In this document: positions 34,901-43,043 of the stretch, piece by piece
How positions within the stretch are numbered: position 1 is the first letter of the stretch
How the letters are laid out: every line of letters begins with the position of its first letter
NCBI GenBank assembly: GCA_965218045.1
Contig: CBDCJX010000009.1
Span: forward strand, 620,001 to 684,000
Reading direction: 5' to 3'
Length of the DNA stretch: 64,000 bases
DNA from: CAVRCA01 sp965218045
GTDB lineage: Bacteria > Pseudomonadota > Alphaproteobacteria > Acetobacterales > Acetobacteraceae
Program-made: the position numbers and the translations under genes
The notes under the pieces: model-generated
Told to the model about the DNA's origin: nothing
The model's input: only the letters and a program-made list of their open reading frames with translations
The model's database searches: none

Positions 34901-35422
34901 ATGGCTCGCCGCAATCTCGCCGAGATCCTGACCGGTGCCGTGGTCCTGCTGGTCGCGGCCGCGTTCTTGTACTATGCCGTGGCGCATTCCGGTCGCAGCA
35001 TCGAATCGGGATACACGCTGCACGCCACGTTCGACCATATCGACGGCATGGGTGTCGGCTCCGATGTGCGCATGGCCGGTGTGAAAGTCGGCTCGGTGCT
35101 GTCGACGCGCATCGATCCGAGCAAGTATCTCGCCGACGTGACCTTGAGTGTCACGGATTCGGTGCGTTTGCCAAAGGACACCAGCGCTGAGGTGACCAGC
35201 GAGGGGCTGCTCGGTGGCAAGTTCCTGAACCTCACGCCGGGCGGCGACACGACGTTGTTGAAGGCGGGCGACACCATCACCATCACCCAGTCCTCGGTCA
35301 GCCTAGAGCAGTTGCTCGGCAAGTTCATCTTCAGTGTGACCGACCTGGTCAACAACGTGAAGGGTGCTGAAGTCGGCAACGCCGCGAGGCCGCAGGGCGG
35401 CACCCCATCGGGGCAGAAATGA
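34901..35422 (+). CDS. MlaD-family phospholipid transport protein
   Basis: This 173-residue protein has one N-terminal membrane anchor (LAEILTGAVVLLVAAAFLYY) and a periplasmic MCE/MlaD domain with YTLHATFDHIDGMGVGSDVR, MAGVKVGSVLSTRIDP and VTSEGLLGGKFLNLTPGG. In the Mla pathway such proteins pass phospholipids between membranes with MlaEFB. None of the other Mla genes is here. I prefer the ATG behind GAGGGGCG; a GTG 18 nt upstream overlaps the previous gene. The next gene overlaps by four bases. Confidence 0.9.
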   Translation: MARRNLAEILTGAVVLLVAAAFLYYAVAHSGRSIESGYTLHATFDHIDGMGVGSDVRMAGVKVGSVLSTRIDPSKYLADVTLSVTDSVRLPKDTSAEVTSEGLLGGKFLNLTPGGDTTLLKAGDTITITQSSVSLEQLLGKFIFSVTDLVNNVKGAEVGNAARPQGGTPSGQK

Positions 35423-35643
35423 GCGAAGCACCCGCTTTCTGGCCGCAAAGCGACGGCCAACCCCTCGCCTGCCGCGAGAAGCTGAAGATGCTGGCGGAGA
35501 ACCACGACGAGCTCGCTCAGGTGATGCGGGACGCGTTCGAGGACGCCGTGCTGATGGGGGTCGACGAGCAAGCGATGCGTCGCATCCTGATCGAGCTGGT
35601 CGAATCGCTGCGGAGCCCGAAGCGCCCGGCAGCGGAGCCATGA
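35419..35643 (+). CDS. Small conserved operon protein, function unknown
   Basis: This 74-residue, mostly alpha-helical soluble protein overlaps its neighbours by ATGA at both ends, which strongly supports it as a gene. It contains REKLKMLAENHDELAQVMRD and EQAMRRILIELVESLRSP. I do not recognise a named domain. Its position between mlaD and the DUF2155 gene suggests an envelope-related role, but nothing in it indicates export. Confidence 0.75.
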   Translation: MSEAPAFWPQSDGQPLACREKLKMLAENHDELAQVMRDAFEDAVLMGVDEQAMRRILIELVESLRSPKRPAAEP

Positions 35644-36065
35644 GCCGGCCCGGGCGGGCATTGGCGACGGCCGCCGGTATCCTGCTCGCCGGTAGCCTGC
35701 TCGCGGGCGCGCAAGCTTACGCGCAGCTCCCGGCGGCGCCCGACGCCGAGCCGGCGCCTCCAGGGACTGTCTGGGTGCAACGAGGCGGGGCTGAGCTCCA
35801 GGTGCTGGACAAGGTGAACGCCCGCAGCACCGTGCTGAAGCTGCGCGACGGCGAGCAAGGGCGGTATGGCTCGCTGGCGATCACCGTCCGCTCCTGCGTG
35901 ATCCACCCGCCCGATCAACCCGCCGACGCGGCCGCGTTCCTGGTCATCGCCGACTCCCATCCGGGCGCGCCCGCCTTCCGCGGCTGGATGTTCGAGTCCG
36001 ACCCGGCGGTGTCGATGCTGCAACATCCGATCTACGATGTCCGCGTCATGGCGTGCTCCTCGTGA
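35640..36065 (+). CDS. DUF2155 domain protein, exported
   Basis: This 141-residue protein has a clear Sec signal peptide (LATAAGILLAGSLLAGAQAYA) and so acts in the periplasm. The mature part has VQRGGAELQVLDKVNARSTV, GSLAITVRSCVIHPPDQPAD and GWMFESDPAVSMLQHPIYDV. That is the DUF2155 pattern, a family of unknown function common in alphaproteobacteria and often near NDUFA12. The start is the ATG in the ATGA overlap. Its end overlaps otsB. Confidence 0.88.
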   Translation: MSRPGRALATAAGILLAGSLLAGAQAYAQLPAAPDAEPAPPGTVWVQRGGAELQVLDKVNARSTVLKLRDGEQGRYGSLAITVRSCVIHPPDQPADAAAFLVIADSHPGAPAFRGWMFESDPAVSMLQHPIYDVRVMACSS

Positions 36066-36796
36066 GCCCACGTTTCGCCTTGCCGCCGTTCGACCGGACG
36101 GCGCTGCTGCTCGACATGGACGGCACCTTGATCGACATCGCGCCGACACCCGACGCGGTGGCCGCTCCCGCCGAGATGCTCGACTCGCTGCGGTTGCTTC
36201 GCACCCGGCTCAATGATGCGGTCGCGGTGGTCAGCGGCCGACCAGCCGACCAGCTCGAAGCGCTGCTCGGAGACGCGCCGTTCGCTCTCGCCGGCGAGCA
36301 CGGTGGCGCGCTGCGCTACCGGCCCGGTGCCCCGCTCGAACGCCTCGCACTCCCTCGCCCCGCCCCGGCATGGCTCGCCGAGGCGGAGCAGATGATCGCG
36401 CGGCATCCGAAGCTGCTGCTGGAGCGCAAGGAGAACGGCTTCGTGGTGCATTACCGGGCAGCCCCTGAGCTCGGCCCGGTTGCCGAAGGCGAGCTCGCCA
36501 TGATGCTGCGGGACGCAGCGGGCTTCGCGATCCAGCCCGCGCGCATGGCCTGGGAAGTGCGACCACATGGCGCCGACAAGGGCACCGCGGTCGCCGCCCT
36601 GATGCGGGTACGGCCGTTCGTCGGGCGGCTTCCGTTGTTCATCGGCGACGACGTGACCGACGAGGACGGCATTGCCGCGTCGGTCGCGCTGGGTGGTGCC
36701 GGCCTGCGCGTGCCGGAGGCGTTCGGCGGCGCCCCCGCGCAGGTCAGGGACTGGCTGGCCCGCGCCGCCCAGTCGGGCGCCTGGCCCGAACTCTAG
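36053..36796 (+). CDS. otsB: Trehalose-6-phosphate phosphatase OtsB
   Basis: This 247-residue HAD-superfamily enzyme removes phosphate from trehalose 6-phosphate. Motif I is LLLDMDGTL (Asp21 nucleophile, Asp23 acid), followed by VAVVSGRPADQL and LAGEHGGALRY. WEVRPHGADKGTAVAALM contains the conserved lysine, and motif IV is GDDVTDEDGI. The GTG start overlaps the DUF2155 gene by 13 bp; a GTG nine bases later is also possible. No otsA is seen in the window. Confidence 0.92.
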   Translation: MLLVSPRFALPPFDRTALLLDMDGTLIDIAPTPDAVAAPAEMLDSLRLLRTRLNDAVAVVSGRPADQLEALLGDAPFALAGEHGGALRYRPGAPLERLALPRPAPAWLAEAEQMIARHPKLLLERKENGFVVHYRAAPELGPVAEGELAMMLRDAAGFAIQPARMAWEVRPHGADKGTAVAALMRVRPFVGRLPLFIGDDVTDEDGIAASVALGGAGLRVPEAFGGAPAQVRDWLARAAQSGAWPEL

Positions 36797-36925
36797 TGTG
36801 CCAGTTTCGAAGTCCGCCGGCTTTGCCGGCGTATTTCGAAGCGGTCGGCACACTGTGATATCAATAACCTAGTTTCCAGTTTGGATCTGAAGTTCGGATG
36901 ACGAACTTCAGATCCGGGACACTGG
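36795..36925. terminator. Two large nested inverted repeats between convergent otsB and GST genes
   Basis: The first structure (36795-36854) pairs AGTGTGCC with GGCACACT. Inside it TTCGAA pairs with TTCGAA, then CGCCGGC with GCCGGCG around a TTT loop. The second (36876-36925) has a perfect 14-bp stem, GGATCTGAAGTTCG (36883-36896) with CGAACTTCAGATCC (36902-36915). It is enclosed by CCAGT/ACTGG. They fill the gap between two convergent genes and may serve as a bidirectional terminator. Their length and nesting also recall REP/BIME-type elements. Confidence 0.6.
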
Positions 36926-36931
36926 GATAGA

Positions 36932-37555
36932 TCAGACCAGCGGCCGGGCGACGTGTTTCGCGTATACCGGACGCTGCAACAGCCGATCGTACCAATCCCG
37001 CAGGTGCGCCACCTCCGGCCGGTCGATCGGCATGGTGAACCAGCGGTGCACATGTACGCCCCAGGCCATGTCGGCCAGGCTCAGCCTGTCGCCGGCGATG
37101 AACTGGTGCTGTGACAGCGGCCTCTCCAGGAAGGCCCAGGCTCGCCCCGCGTCAATGATCGCCTGGTCGAGTGCCGCCTGATCCCGCTTCTCCGGCGCGG
37201 TGCGGACCATGCTCCAGAACACCACCGCCTGCGGCCGGTTGAGCTGCGTCTGCTGGCAGTCGAGCCAACGGTCGATGTCGGCCCGGCCTTGCGCGTCGGC
37301 GGGATAGAACGCCTCGCCGCCCTCGCTCGCGACGAGATAGCGCAGGATGGCGTTGCTCTCCCACAGGCTGAACCCGTCCTCTTGCAAGGTGGGAACCAGG
37401 CCGGTCGGGTTCATCGCGCGGTATTCCGGCGTGTCGGTCTTGCCGAACGCGCCGCCCACGTCGCGGCGCTCGTAGGCGAGCCCCATCTCCTCGAGCAGCC
37501 AGATGACCTTCATGACGTTGCTCGACGTATCGCGACCCCACAGGATGCGGTGCAT
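36932..37555 (-). CDS. Glutathione S-transferase family protein
   Basis: This 207-residue protein starts at the ATG behind GGAGGGTCGTC. The thioredoxin-like N-domain has ILWGRDTSSNVMKVIWLLEE, the cis-proline motif NPTGLVPTLQ and the glutathione-binding ESNAILRYL. The C-terminal helical domain has WLDCQQTQLNRPQAVVFW and the N-capping DRLSLADMAWG. The serine in DTSSN is in the usual catalytic position. The substrate is not evident. Confidence 0.92.
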   Translation of the reverse strand: MHRILWGRDTSSNVMKVIWLLEEMGLAYERRDVGGAFGKTDTPEYRAMNPTGLVPTLQEDGFSLWESNAILRYLVASEGGEAFYPADAQGRADIDRWLDCQQTQLNRPQAVVFWSMVRTAPEKRDQAALDQAIIDAGRAWAFLERPLSQHQFIAGDRLSLADMAWGVHVHRWFTMPIDRPEVAHLRDWYDRLLQRPVYAKHVARPLV

Positions 37556-37660
37556 GACGACCCTCCGTTTGCTCCCGACCTCCAGCCTAAACCGGGTTCG
37601 GCGCCGGAGGGATAGCCGCAGCGGTGCGGCGCGCTTGCACCCTGGTGCAAAGCGGGGCAC

Positions 37661-38167
37661 ATGCGCCGCATGATGCTGCCTGCTCGGACGGCCGCGCTGC
37701 TGTGCATCCTCGCGTCCGCGCTGGTTCTCGGGACGGCGCTGATCGCGGAACGCTGGGGCGGGCTGGTGCCGTGCGCCCTCTGCCTGCTGGAGCGGTGGCC
37801 CTATCGGATCGCCATCCTGATCGGCGTGCTGGCCCTGGTCGTGCCGGCGCGCTTCGTGCGGGTCATGCTGGCGCTGATGTTGTTCGTGATGCTGGCGGGG
37901 GTTGTCTTGGCGACGACCCATGTCGGGGTCGAGCGCGGCTGGTGGCCGAGCCCGCTGCCGGAATGCGCCGCGCCGCGCCTGCACGGCAATACCATCGCCG
38001 AGCGGCTGGCCAACCTGCCGGCGCGTCCGGCCAAGCCGTGCGACGAGGTGACCCTGCTGGTTCCCGGCGTTCCCGTCTCGATGGCGGCGATGAACCTGAT
38101 CTACGCCCTGGGCATCTCGGCCGTGATCGCCATCTCGCTCGGTATGCGGCAAGCGAGGCCAGGATGA
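37661..38167 (+). CDS. Disulfide bond formation protein DsbB
   Basis: This 168-residue inner-membrane protein passes electrons from DsbA to ubiquinone. It has four hydrophobic helices. The first periplasmic loop follows GGLVPCALCLLERWPYR with the CALC pair (Cys38, Cys41), and the second loop contains PLPECAAPR and KPCDEVTL, providing the second cysteine pair. LERWPYR is the conserved quinone-site element. Its stop overlaps the coq7 start by four bases. No dsbA is nearby. Confidence 0.9.
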   Translation: MRRMMLPARTAALLCILASALVLGTALIAERWGGLVPCALCLLERWPYRIAILIGVLALVVPARFVRVMLALMLFVMLAGVVLATTHVGVERGWWPSPLPECAAPRLHGNTIAERLANLPARPAKPCDEVTLLVPGVPVSMAAMNLIYALGISAVIAISLGMRQARPG

Positions 38168-38709
38168 GCGAGATGATGGGTGCGCCCGGTGATCTGTCGC
38201 GGGAGGCGAGTGTCGCCCGCATGATCCGGGTTGACCACGCCGGCGAATACGGCGCGGTGCAGATCTATGCCGGACAGTTGGCGGTGCTCGGCGATCGCGG
38301 CAACGCCGACCTGGTGCGCCACATGCAGGAGCAGGAGAAGCGACACCTCAGCACCTTCGATAGGCTGGTGGCCGCTCGGCGGGTCCGCCCGAGCATCCTG
38401 CTGCCGCTCTGGCATGTCGCCGGCTTCGCGCTGGGTGCGATGACGGCGGCGCTGGGCGAACGAGCGGCGATGGCGTGTACCGCGGCGGTCGAGGACGCGA
38501 TCGACGAGCACTATGGGGCGCAGGTCACCGAGTTGGGCGACGATGAGCCGGAGTTGCGCGCCACCATCGAGACGTTTCGCGCCGAGGAGCTCGACCATCG
38601 GGAGACCGCGCTGGCGCACGAGGCGGAACAAGCGCCGGGCTACCAAGTCCTCACGGCGTTGATCAAGACCGGCTGCAAGGTCGCCATCGCCCTCAGCGAG
38701 CGGGCGTGA
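38164..38709 (+). CDS. Demethoxyubiquinone hydroxylase Coq7
   Basis: This 181-residue carboxylate-bridged di-iron enzyme carries out the penultimate hydroxylation of ubiquinone. The iron-ligand motifs are RVDHAGEYGAVQIYAGQL, MQEQEKRHLSTF, VEDAIDEHYGAQ and FRAEELDHRETAL. Length and motif order fit bacterial Coq7. The start overlaps the dsbB stop, so oxygen-dependent quinone synthesis is coupled to a quinone-using DsbB. Confidence 0.93.
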   Translation: MSEMMGAPGDLSREASVARMIRVDHAGEYGAVQIYAGQLAVLGDRGNADLVRHMQEQEKRHLSTFDRLVAARRVRPSILLPLWHVAGFALGAMTAALGERAAMACTAAVEDAIDEHYGAQVTELGDDEPELRATIETFRAEELDHRETALAHEAEQAPGYQVLTALIKTGCKVAIALSERA

Positions 38710-38728
38710 CGGCGATGCGAACGTGGGA

Positions 38729-39289
38729 TCAGCTTTCCAGCTCGCTGTCCCAATAGAGGAAGTCGCGCCAGCTCTGGTGCAGGAAGTTCGGCGGGAAGGC
38801 GCGGCCGTTATCCTGCAATTCCCATGTCGTCGGCTGGCGCGGGTCGTTGCGCGGGAACATCGCGCATTCGCGGGGCAGGCGCGATCCCTTGGTCAGATTG
38901 CACTCGCCGCACGCGGTGACGACGTTCTGCCAGGTCGTGCGTCCGCCTCGGCAGCGCGGCACCACGTGGTCGAAGGTCAGGTCCTGGGCCGGGAAGCGGC
39001 TGGAGCAATACTGGCAGGTGAAGCCGTCGCGCAGAAACACGTTGAACCGGGTGAAGGCCGGTCGCCGCGCGGTCGGGATGTAGTCCTTCAGCGCGATCAC
39101 GCTGGGCAGTCGCATGCGGTGGCTGGGCGAGCGTACTTCCGTCTCGTATTCGCTGAGCACCGACACGCGATCGAGGAACACGGCTTTCACTGCGTCCTGC
39201 CAGGACCACAGCGACAGCGGGAAATAGGAGAGCGGGCGGAAATCCGCGTTCAGCACCAGCGCCGGAAACAGTTGACCGCCGTCGGGCAA
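38729..39289 (-). CDS. HNH endonuclease family protein
   Basis: This 186-residue protein starts at TTG, supported by AAGGAG eight bases upstream. After an N-terminal VLNADFRPLSYFPLSLWSWQ region it has an HNH nuclease with a zinc ribbon: FTCQYCSSRFP, LTFDHVVPRCRGG and NVVTACGECNLTKG. This form is common as a single chromosomal gene in alphaproteobacteria and is not clearly part of a defence system. It is convergent with coq7. Confidence 0.9.
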   Translation of the reverse strand: MPDGGQLFPALVLNADFRPLSYFPLSLWSWQDAVKAVFLDRVSVLSEYETEVRSPSHRMRLPSVIALKDYIPTARRPAFTRFNVFLRDGFTCQYCSSRFPAQDLTFDHVVPRCRGGRTTWQNVVTACGECNLTKGSRLPRECAMFPRNDPRQPTTWELQDNGRAFPPNFLHQSWRDFLYWDSELES

Positions 39290-39468
39290 TCGGGCCGCTC
39301 CTTCTTCGGGCGGTATGCCACCGGCGGACCCAACTCAAAAGGGAGCCACCAGATATTGTGCGCCGCCGCGAGCCGCGTCGTTTATCGCAGAGCCGCCACG
39401 GCGTCGCAAGCCGAAGCGCCGCACGGGCGCGCGGGAATTCACCGTTGTGTCATCGCGCCACAGCAGCA

Positions 39469-40124
39469 TCAGTCGGCGCTGAAAGCGCGTTGCAGGAACA
39501 GGCCACCGAGCGCGAGCCCGGCCTGATCGATGCCGTGGCCCAGATTGGCGCACCACAGGGTCTCCACCGGGACATCGGTGTCGCGCAGCACCCGCTCGGC
39601 TTCGCGCGAGCGCGATACGGGCACCACGTCGTCGCCTCGCCATGCACCAGCAGCACCGGCACGCGATGCCGGATCTCGCCGGCGAGGGTCTCGGGCGCGA
39701 TCAGGGCGCCGGAGACGGCGAGGATGGCCCGCGGCGGCACCGCGCGGCGCAGCCCGGCGAACAGCGCGGTCATGGCACCCTGGCTGAAGCCCATCAGCGC
39801 ATAGGCGTCCGCCGGCAGGTCGCGCCGTGCCAAGGTGGTGTCGAGGAATTGGTCGAGCGCTTCGGCGGCGCCGCGCACGCCGCTCAGCATGCGGGAGGGG
39901 GTCCGGTCCGCCACGCTGAACCATTGCCGCCCGGTCGAACCCATATCGCAGGGAAACGGCGCGTGTGGTGCGACGAAGGCCGCGTCGGGGAGTGCCTCGC
40001 CCCAGCTTGGTGCGAGGTCAATCAGGTCGAACCCGTCAGCGCCGAGGCCGTGGCACAACACCACGAGCTGACGCGCCGCGCCGCCCGATTTCGGTCCCCA
40101 GCTCGGCCCGCTCAAATCCGCCAT
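39469..40124 (-). pseudogene. Carboxylesterase/phospholipase-type alpha/beta hydrolase, frameshifted
   Basis: From the ATG behind GGAG the frame encodes QLVVLCHGLGADGFDLIDLA and YALMGFSQGAMTALFAGLRR with the GFSQG nucleophile elbow (serine in place). It continues to VPVLLVHGEA. There the frame shifts: the next frame continues with DDVVPVSRSREAERVLRD, containing the acid residue, and NLGHGIDQAG with the catalytic histidine. Adding one base between 39633 and 39634 restores HGEADDVVPV and a normal protein of about 218 residues. The catalytic triad is otherwise intact, so a sequencing error is a real alternative. Confidence 0.85.
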
Positions 40125-40173
40125 CGCACTCTCTCCATCCGCTGCGTTGCGGAGTAGTCTGCGTTCGGCCGCC

Positions 40174-41043
40174 ATGTCCATCGTCACCCGCTTCGCCCCG
40201 AGCCCGACCGGCCTGCTGCATCTCGGCCACGCCCACGCGGCGCTATTCGCCTGGCGGCGCGCGAGACAGGCGGGCGGGCGCTTCCTGCTGCGCCTGGAGG
40301 ACATTGATCCCGGCCGCTGCCGCGTCGAGTACGCCCAGGCCATAGAGGAGGATCTCGCCTGGCTCGGCCTCGACTGGGACGGCCCGGTCCGGCGGCAGTC
40401 CCGCCATCTAACGGAGTACCGGGCCGCGCTGGAGCGCCTGCGGGCGATGCATGTGCTCTACCCCTGCTTCTGCACCAGGGCCGACATCCAGCGCGAGATC
40501 GCCGCCGCTGTCTCGGCGCCGCACGCCCCCGATGGCACGCCGCTCTATCCCGGAACCTGCCGCAATCTCTCCGCCAAGGCGCGCGATCGCCGTCGCGCAT
40601 CAGGCGAGCCGTACGCCTTGCGGCTCGACATGGGCCGGGCGCTTGCCCGGACCGAGGCGCCGCTCGGCTTTACCGAGCTGGGCGAGGGGCGGATCACCTG
40701 CCAACCGGCGCGGTTCGGCGATGTTGTGCTGGCTCGTAAGGACGCGCCGGCGAGCTACCATCTGTGCGTCACCCATGACGACGCACTTCAGGGCGTGACC
40801 CTGGTCACGCGCGGTGTCGATCTCAAGCCGACTACGGACACGCAGCGGCTGCTCCAGGTGCTGCTGGGTTGGCCCGAGCCGGCCTATGCTCACCACTCGC
40901 TGCTGATGGACGCCACCGGTCGGCGCTTGGCGAAGCGGGATCGCGCCGCGACGCTGCGCTCCCTCAGGGAGGCCGGCGCCACTCCGACCGAAGTCAGGGC
41001 GCTCGCCGATCCGAACGGCTACAGCACGCGACGCATGTTGTAA
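40174..41043 (+). CDS. gluQ: Glutamyl-Q tRNA(Asp) synthetase
   Basis: This 289-residue enzyme is the catalytic half of a glutamyl-tRNA synthetase and lacks the anticodon-binding domain. It glutamylates queuosine in tRNA(Asp). The start is the ATG at MSIVTRFAPSPTG. HLGHAHAALF is the class I HIGH motif, CFCTRAD with PGTCR supplies the zinc ligands, and GRRLAKRDRAATL replaces the KMSKS loop. Its last 25 bases overlap the convergent lipoprotein gene. Confidence 0.92.
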   Translation: MSIVTRFAPSPTGLLHLGHAHAALFAWRRARQAGGRFLLRLEDIDPGRCRVEYAQAIEEDLAWLGLDWDGPVRRQSRHLTEYRAALERLRAMHVLYPCFCTRADIQREIAAAVSAPHAPDGTPLYPGTCRNLSAKARDRRRASGEPYALRLDMGRALARTEAPLGFTELGEGRITCQPARFGDVVLARKDAPASYHLCVTHDDALQGVTLVTRGVDLKPTTDTQRLLQVLLGWPEPAYAHHSLLMDATGRRLAKRDRAATLRSLREAGATPTEVRALADPNGYSTRRML

Positions 41044-41480
41044 CGCGACACGCAGAGCGGGGTGCGGACGGTGAACCGCAGCCGCCCCTCCACCAAAGTG
41101 CCCTCCAGTAGAGCGGGGCCGCTGACGGCGTACAGCGTGCCATCGGATCGGATCGGCGCGATGAAGAACGTGTCGGGCGCATAGGCGAAGAACAACCCGA
41201 GATCGCCGATCTCCAGCTTGCCGAAGCTGTTGCCCGGGCAGCCGGGGGATCGGGCGGCGACCTGGACCACGGCGCCCTTGTAGTTGCCATCGATTTTGTC
41301 CCACTGCTCCGGCACCAGCGCGGGGCTGGCGGCGGTGACCCCGGTCAGCACGAGATGATTCCAGCCGCCGCAGCCAGCCAGGACAAGGGCGAGAAGGGCG
41401 GCGAGCGGCGGAAATCTCGGCAAACGGGCTCTCCTGGATGGGCGCTTGGAGCGGATTATTAAGCTTCGCACAGCTATCAC
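41019..41480 (-). CDS. Putative lipoprotein
   Basis: This 153-residue protein has a basic N-terminus, a hydrophobic stretch and a lipobox, LALVLAGCGGW, so it is probably lipidated and envelope-located. The mature part has EQWDKIDGNYKGAVVQVAAR, LGLFFAYAPDTFFIAPIRSD and a C-terminal TLVEGRLRFTVRTPLCVSR. I do not recognise a family. It overlaps the end of the convergent GluQ-RS gene. Confidence 0.7.
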   Translation of the reverse strand: MIAVRSLIIRSKRPSRRARLPRFPPLAALLALVLAGCGGWNHLVLTGVTAASPALVPEQWDKIDGNYKGAVVQVAARSPGCPGNSFGKLEIGDLGLFFAYAPDTFFIAPIRSDGTLYAVSGPALLEGTLVEGRLRFTVRTPLCVSRYNMRRVL

Positions 41481-41515
41481 GGCACATGCTTCTATAGCCG
41501 CAAGTTTGCTGCTTC

Positions 41516-42097
41516 ATGCAATTCATGAACTTCCTGACCGATTTCGCCGATGAGGCGGTCGTGCTCCCCGCCGGGCTGATGGTCGCGCTGATGCTCGTCC
41601 TGCTCGGCTGGCGGCGCGGCGCGGCGGCTTGGCTGGCTGCGGTCTGCGTCACGCTCGGGGCGATGCTTGGTCTCAAGCTGGTCTTCCTGGCTTGCGGCGG
41701 CATGGTCGGCTCGCTCCACATCCACAGCCCGAGCGGCCACACGGCGGCGGCGGCGATCACCTATGGCGGGCTGGCCTTCCTGCTCGGCGTCGCGGCACCG
41801 CTCGCCCTGCCCTTCTCGGCTGTGGCCGCCGCCCTGTTCGGCGCGTCGCGGGTCATCCTCGGCGAGCATTCGATTTCCGAAGTGGTGCTGGGCGGTCTGG
41901 TCGGCGTCGCGGGTGTGGGCTTGCTGTTGCGCCTCGCCGGGCCGCGGCCGCAGCGCTTCCGCAAGAGCCTGCTGGTGCCGGTGCTGATCGTCGTGGTGCT
42001 CGTGTTCCACGGCGAGCACCTGCACGCCGAACCAACCATCGTGCACCTCGCCGGCCTGCTGCGTTTGTGGCCGCTATCGGTCTGCCGCGCCGGATAG
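41516..42097 (+). CDS. PAP2-family membrane phosphatase
   Basis: This 193-residue membrane protein has about five helices. Two PAP2 motifs are visible: SPSGHTAAAA near residue 72, and SRVILGEHSISEVVLG, which contains the catalytic histidine and arginine. The first motif (K-x6-RP) is reduced, since SLHIH precedes SPSGH. It probably dephosphorylates a lipid phosphate or pyrophosphate. A second in-frame ATG three codons later is a possible start. Confidence 0.85.
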   Translation: MQFMNFLTDFADEAVVLPAGLMVALMLVLLGWRRGAAAWLAAVCVTLGAMLGLKLVFLACGGMVGSLHIHSPSGHTAAAAITYGGLAFLLGVAAPLALPFSAVAAALFGASRVILGEHSISEVVLGGLVGVAGVGLLLRLAGPRPQRFRKSLLVPVLIVVVLVFHGEHLHAEPTIVHLAGLLRLWPLSVCRAG

Positions 42098-42155
42098 GTG
42101 CTGGCCCGCAGGCCGGCCGGCGCGCATGATCGACGCAACGCGGGGGAGAGTTCAC

Positions 42156-43034
42156 ATGGACGGCGAGACATTCGCGCATCCGGAGTACCTGGTGCAGACC
42201 GGCTGGCTGGAGGATCATCTGCGCGATCCGGCCTTGCGCGTGTTCGACTGCACGACCCACCTGATCCCGGCCCCCAAGATCACCTACACGGTCAAGCCTG
42301 GGCGGGAGGATTTCGAGCGCGGGCACATCCCCGGCGCCCAGTTCATCGACTTGCAGGCGGATCTCTCCGACCAGCAGGGCGAATTGCGCTTCATGCTGCC
42401 CTCGGCGGACGCCTTCGCCGCCGCGATGGGCCGCCTCGGCGTCGGCAATGACAGCAAGGTCGTGCTCTACAGCACGGCCAACGTGTGGTGGGCGACGCGA
42501 GTGTGGTGGATGCTGCGCGTGTTCGGGTTCGACAACGCCACGGTGCTGGATGGTGGCTGGCAGAAATGGACCAGCGAGGGACGCAAGGTGGAGACCGGCC
42601 CGGCGCGGACGCCCGAGCCGGCCAATTTCACCGTCCGCGAGGTGCGGCCGCTGATGGTCGGCAAGCGAGAGGTGCAGGCGGCGATTGAAGACGGTGCGAT
42701 CTGCACGATCAACGCGTTAACGTCGCAGCAGCACACCGGTGGCGGCGGCAACAGCTACGGTCGGCCCGGCCGCATCGCCGGCAGCGTCAGCCTGCCGGCG
42801 GCGCACCTGCTTGATCCGGAGACCAACGCGTTCCTGCCGCCCGACGAGCTGCGCCGTCGCTTCGATCAGGTCGGCGCCATGGACAAGCAGGTGATCACCT
42901 ACTGCGGCGGCGGCATCGCGGCGAGCGCCGATGCGCTGGCCCTGGTGATGCTCGGCCACACCGACGTCAAGCTGTACGACGCCTCGCTATCCGAATGGGC
43001 GAAGGACCCGGCGTTGCCGATGGAGACTGGCTGA
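42156..43034 (+). CDS. Rhodanese-type sulfurtransferase (SseA family)
   Basis: This 292-residue enzyme has two rhodanese domains and moves sulfur from thiosulfate or mercaptopyruvate. The inactive N-domain has GREDFERGHIPGAQFIDLQA. The catalytic domain has VLYSTANVWWATRVWWMLRV, DGGWQKWTSEGRKVETGP and the active-site loop ITYCGGGIAASADAL with the catalytic cysteine. The loop CGGGIAA is closer to thiosulfate than to mercaptopyruvate sulfurtransferases (CGSGVTA). The start behind GGGGGAGAG is preferred. Confidence 0.9.
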   Translation: MDGETFAHPEYLVQTGWLEDHLRDPALRVFDCTTHLIPAPKITYTVKPGREDFERGHIPGAQFIDLQADLSDQQGELRFMLPSADAFAAAMGRLGVGNDSKVVLYSTANVWWATRVWWMLRVFGFDNATVLDGGWQKWTSEGRKVETGPARTPEPANFTVREVRPLMVGKREVQAAIEDGAICTINALTSQQHTGGGGNSYGRPGRIAGSVSLPAAHLLDPETNAFLPPDELRRRFDQVGAMDKQVITYCGGGIAASADALALVMLGHTDVKLYDASLSEWAKDPALPMETG

Positions 43035-43043
43035 AGCGGACCC

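Noticed and set aside
38729..39289. The HNH nuclease as part of a defence island
   Set aside because: Its neighbours are coq7 and an esterase, there are no defence genes nearby, and this HNH type is a common single chromosomal gene.
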